A DNA stretch of 6,000 nt, taken from positions 1-6,000 of the forward strand of contig JAISJS010000021.1 of NCBI GenBank assembly GCA_031261385.1, given 5' to 3'. The position numbers and the translations under genes were made by a program. The notes beneath the pieces were generated by a model. The model saw only the letters and a program-made list of their open reading frames with translations, was not told the origin of the DNA and made no database searches. Positions 4,999-6,000 of this stretch are shown piece after piece (within the stretch, counting starts at the first letter, position 1; each line of letters begins with the position of its first letter). The stretch comes from Treponema sp. Its GTDB lineage: Bacteria; Spirochaetota; Spirochaetia; Treponematales; Breznakiellaceae.

Positions 4999-6000
4999 CT
5001 AGTTCTGAACAGGCACCAATGAAGCGGGGTATACCTGCACAGGAATTGGGGCCGCCTGAGCCCGTTTAACATAATCGTCAACGGTGCGCTGCAGAATTAC
5101 CCCGGCGTCCCGCGCCGCTTCGGCGGCGGCTTTTACCTTGGCAACATAGTCGTCATGAGTCGGATACAGGCGCTTTATTTTTTCGGGGCTAAAGGGAATC
5201 GTAAATCCCGCAAGGGCGATAAGCGGATTGCCGACATATTGGGCTATGGGAACTTCCAGTTCGGGCAGCCTGACTCCGCCGATCACATTCCCGTCTTTAT
5301 CACGGACGTAATCCTTTCCGTCTTCCCGCATTTCAATCAGCTTGACTTCAGGAGGCGCCTTACCGGTAATAATCCAGTTATTTACCTGGACTATTGCCGC
5401 TTCAACGACCGGCAGCCATTGGACATCACTGGCCCTGCCCGATGAATAGGTATACAGAGAATTGGTAACCGCGTCGCGATCCGATATCTGCCGCATTATC
5501 TGCATGGTTTTTGTCGGGGCATGGGTTGCGCCCGCAACATCCCAATAGCGGAATTTATCGGTATTCGGCTGATGTTTAAAAAAGAGAGACTCGGTTTCTG
5601 AATTGATAATCATAACCGGTGTATCAAGATCATCCCGCAGCAATCCCTGTACCGTACGATTTTTTGAAGGTGCGGTTTTGTCATGCGCAACTTCATCCCG
5701 AAAATCGTAGCCCCCTGCCTGAACCGTGGGCATCAGTGCATCGTACGCTTTTTCGATGGGCTGAACGCCGTTGGCGTACGACAACATTCTGTTACCCGAC
5801 TGCGAACCGCCGATGCCTATCAGTCTTTTTACGGCAAGTCCGCCCATGGGATCGGCGCCCTGCGCCTTGACATTCCTTCCGGGCGATAAAGCCCTTGCAG
5901 CCTGGGTAAAAATATCGTAACTAACGCCGTCGCCGTCTATCGAAAGAGCGCCATAACGCTCGGGATCCCATTCGGTAAGTCCGTGCGGTTCCCCTAAAAA
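4999..6000 (-). CDS. Alpha/beta hydrolase, Abhydrolase_10-like (5' end beyond the window)
   Basis: The frame is open from the right edge to the TAG at 4999-5001, giving 333 visible codons. The Met at 5847 is internal: homologous-looking sequence continues upstream of it, for example SYDIFTQAARAL. The nucleophile elbow is GIGGSQSG, with the probable catalytic Ser codon at 5803-5805. A likely acid lies in NSETES (around 5589-5605), and the likely catalytic His is in the VAGATHAP segment (His codon at 5521-5523). This Ser-acid-His order and the spacing fit the alpha/beta hydrolase domain family PF20091; members are poorly characterised esterase-like enzymes. The C-terminal half has PPVVEAAIVQV-like and IAQYVGNPLIALAGFT-type segments before a charged tail (KVKAAAEAARDAGV). 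Substrate is unknown and the N-terminus is outside the window, so a signal peptide cannot be judged. It reads toward the cit region but is separated by the repeat-rich spacer and is probably its own unit. Confidence 0.8.
   Translation of the reverse strand, partial: FLGEPHGLTEWDPERYGALSIDGDGVSYDIFTQAARALSPGRNVKAQGADPMGGLAVKRLIGIGGSQSGNRMLSYANGVQPIEKAYDALMPTVQAGGYDFRDEVAHDKTAPSKNRTVQGLLRDDLDTPVMIINSETESLFFKHQPNTDKFRYWDVAGATHAPTKTMQIMRQISDRDAVTNSLYTYSSGRASDVQWLPVVEAAIVQVNNWIITGKAPPEVKLIEMREDGKDYVRDKDGNVIGGVRLPELEVPIAQYVGNPLIALAGFTIPFSPEKIKRLYPTHDDYVAKVKAAAEAARDAGVILQRTVDDYVKRAQAAPIPVQVYPASLVPVQN

Noticed and set aside
4999..5847. Start of the hydrolase gene at the Met at 5847
   Set aside because: The frame stays open upstream to the window edge with family-like sequence, and there is no RBS before this Met, so the true start is outside the window.

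Overview
The window is a stretch of bacterial chromosome in which every supported gene reads on the minus strand, so right to left is 5' to 3'. In transcription order it holds the 3' part of an alpha/beta-hydrolase gene (Abhydrolase_10 type), a roughly 380-bp gap with dispersed repeats and a promoter region, a compact type II restriction-modification pair (C5-cytosine DNA methyltransferase, then HNH endonuclease), the three structural genes of citrate lyase (citD, citE, citF), and a short GxxExxY-family gene with a large internal deletion that runs off the left edge.

The host is probably an anaerobic or fermentative bacterium, because citrate lyase (citrate to acetate plus oxaloacetate) is typical of that lifestyle. 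The CGCAGAG-type intergenic repeats, a GxxExxY gene and mid-GC coding would suit a Treponema-like spirochaete, for example from an insect gut. That is a weak guess with no marker gene behind it.

The cit genes are tightly packed: citD and citE are separated by 1 nt, and citE and citF overlap by 4 nt (ATGA). No citC (ligase), citX/citG (prosthetic-group synthesis) or citrate transporter gene is in the window. The enzyme would need these from elsewhere to be activated, and the neighbours that often precede citD are absent.

The main observation is that the restriction-modification pair is bracketed by a perfect 19-bp direct repeat. The copy next to citD (3025-3043) contains the citD ribosome-binding site and start codon. 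The other copy (4765-4783) lies upstream of the methyltransferase and opens only a five-codon reading frame. The module is also visibly more AT-rich than the cit genes. Together this suggests that the pair inserted exactly at the citD translation start and duplicated it, leaving citDEF directly behind the endonuclease gene and possibly under the module's promoter.

Other points are a GxxExxY gene whose N-terminal part is joined in frame to its C-terminal end with the middle missing, an imperfect inverted repeat of CGCAGAG-like units between the hydrolase and the module with a related fragment after citF, and two well-spaced promoter-like sites upstream of the methyltransferase, one overlapping a small inverted repeat. 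I see no tRNA, rRNA, CRISPR array, transposase or integrase.
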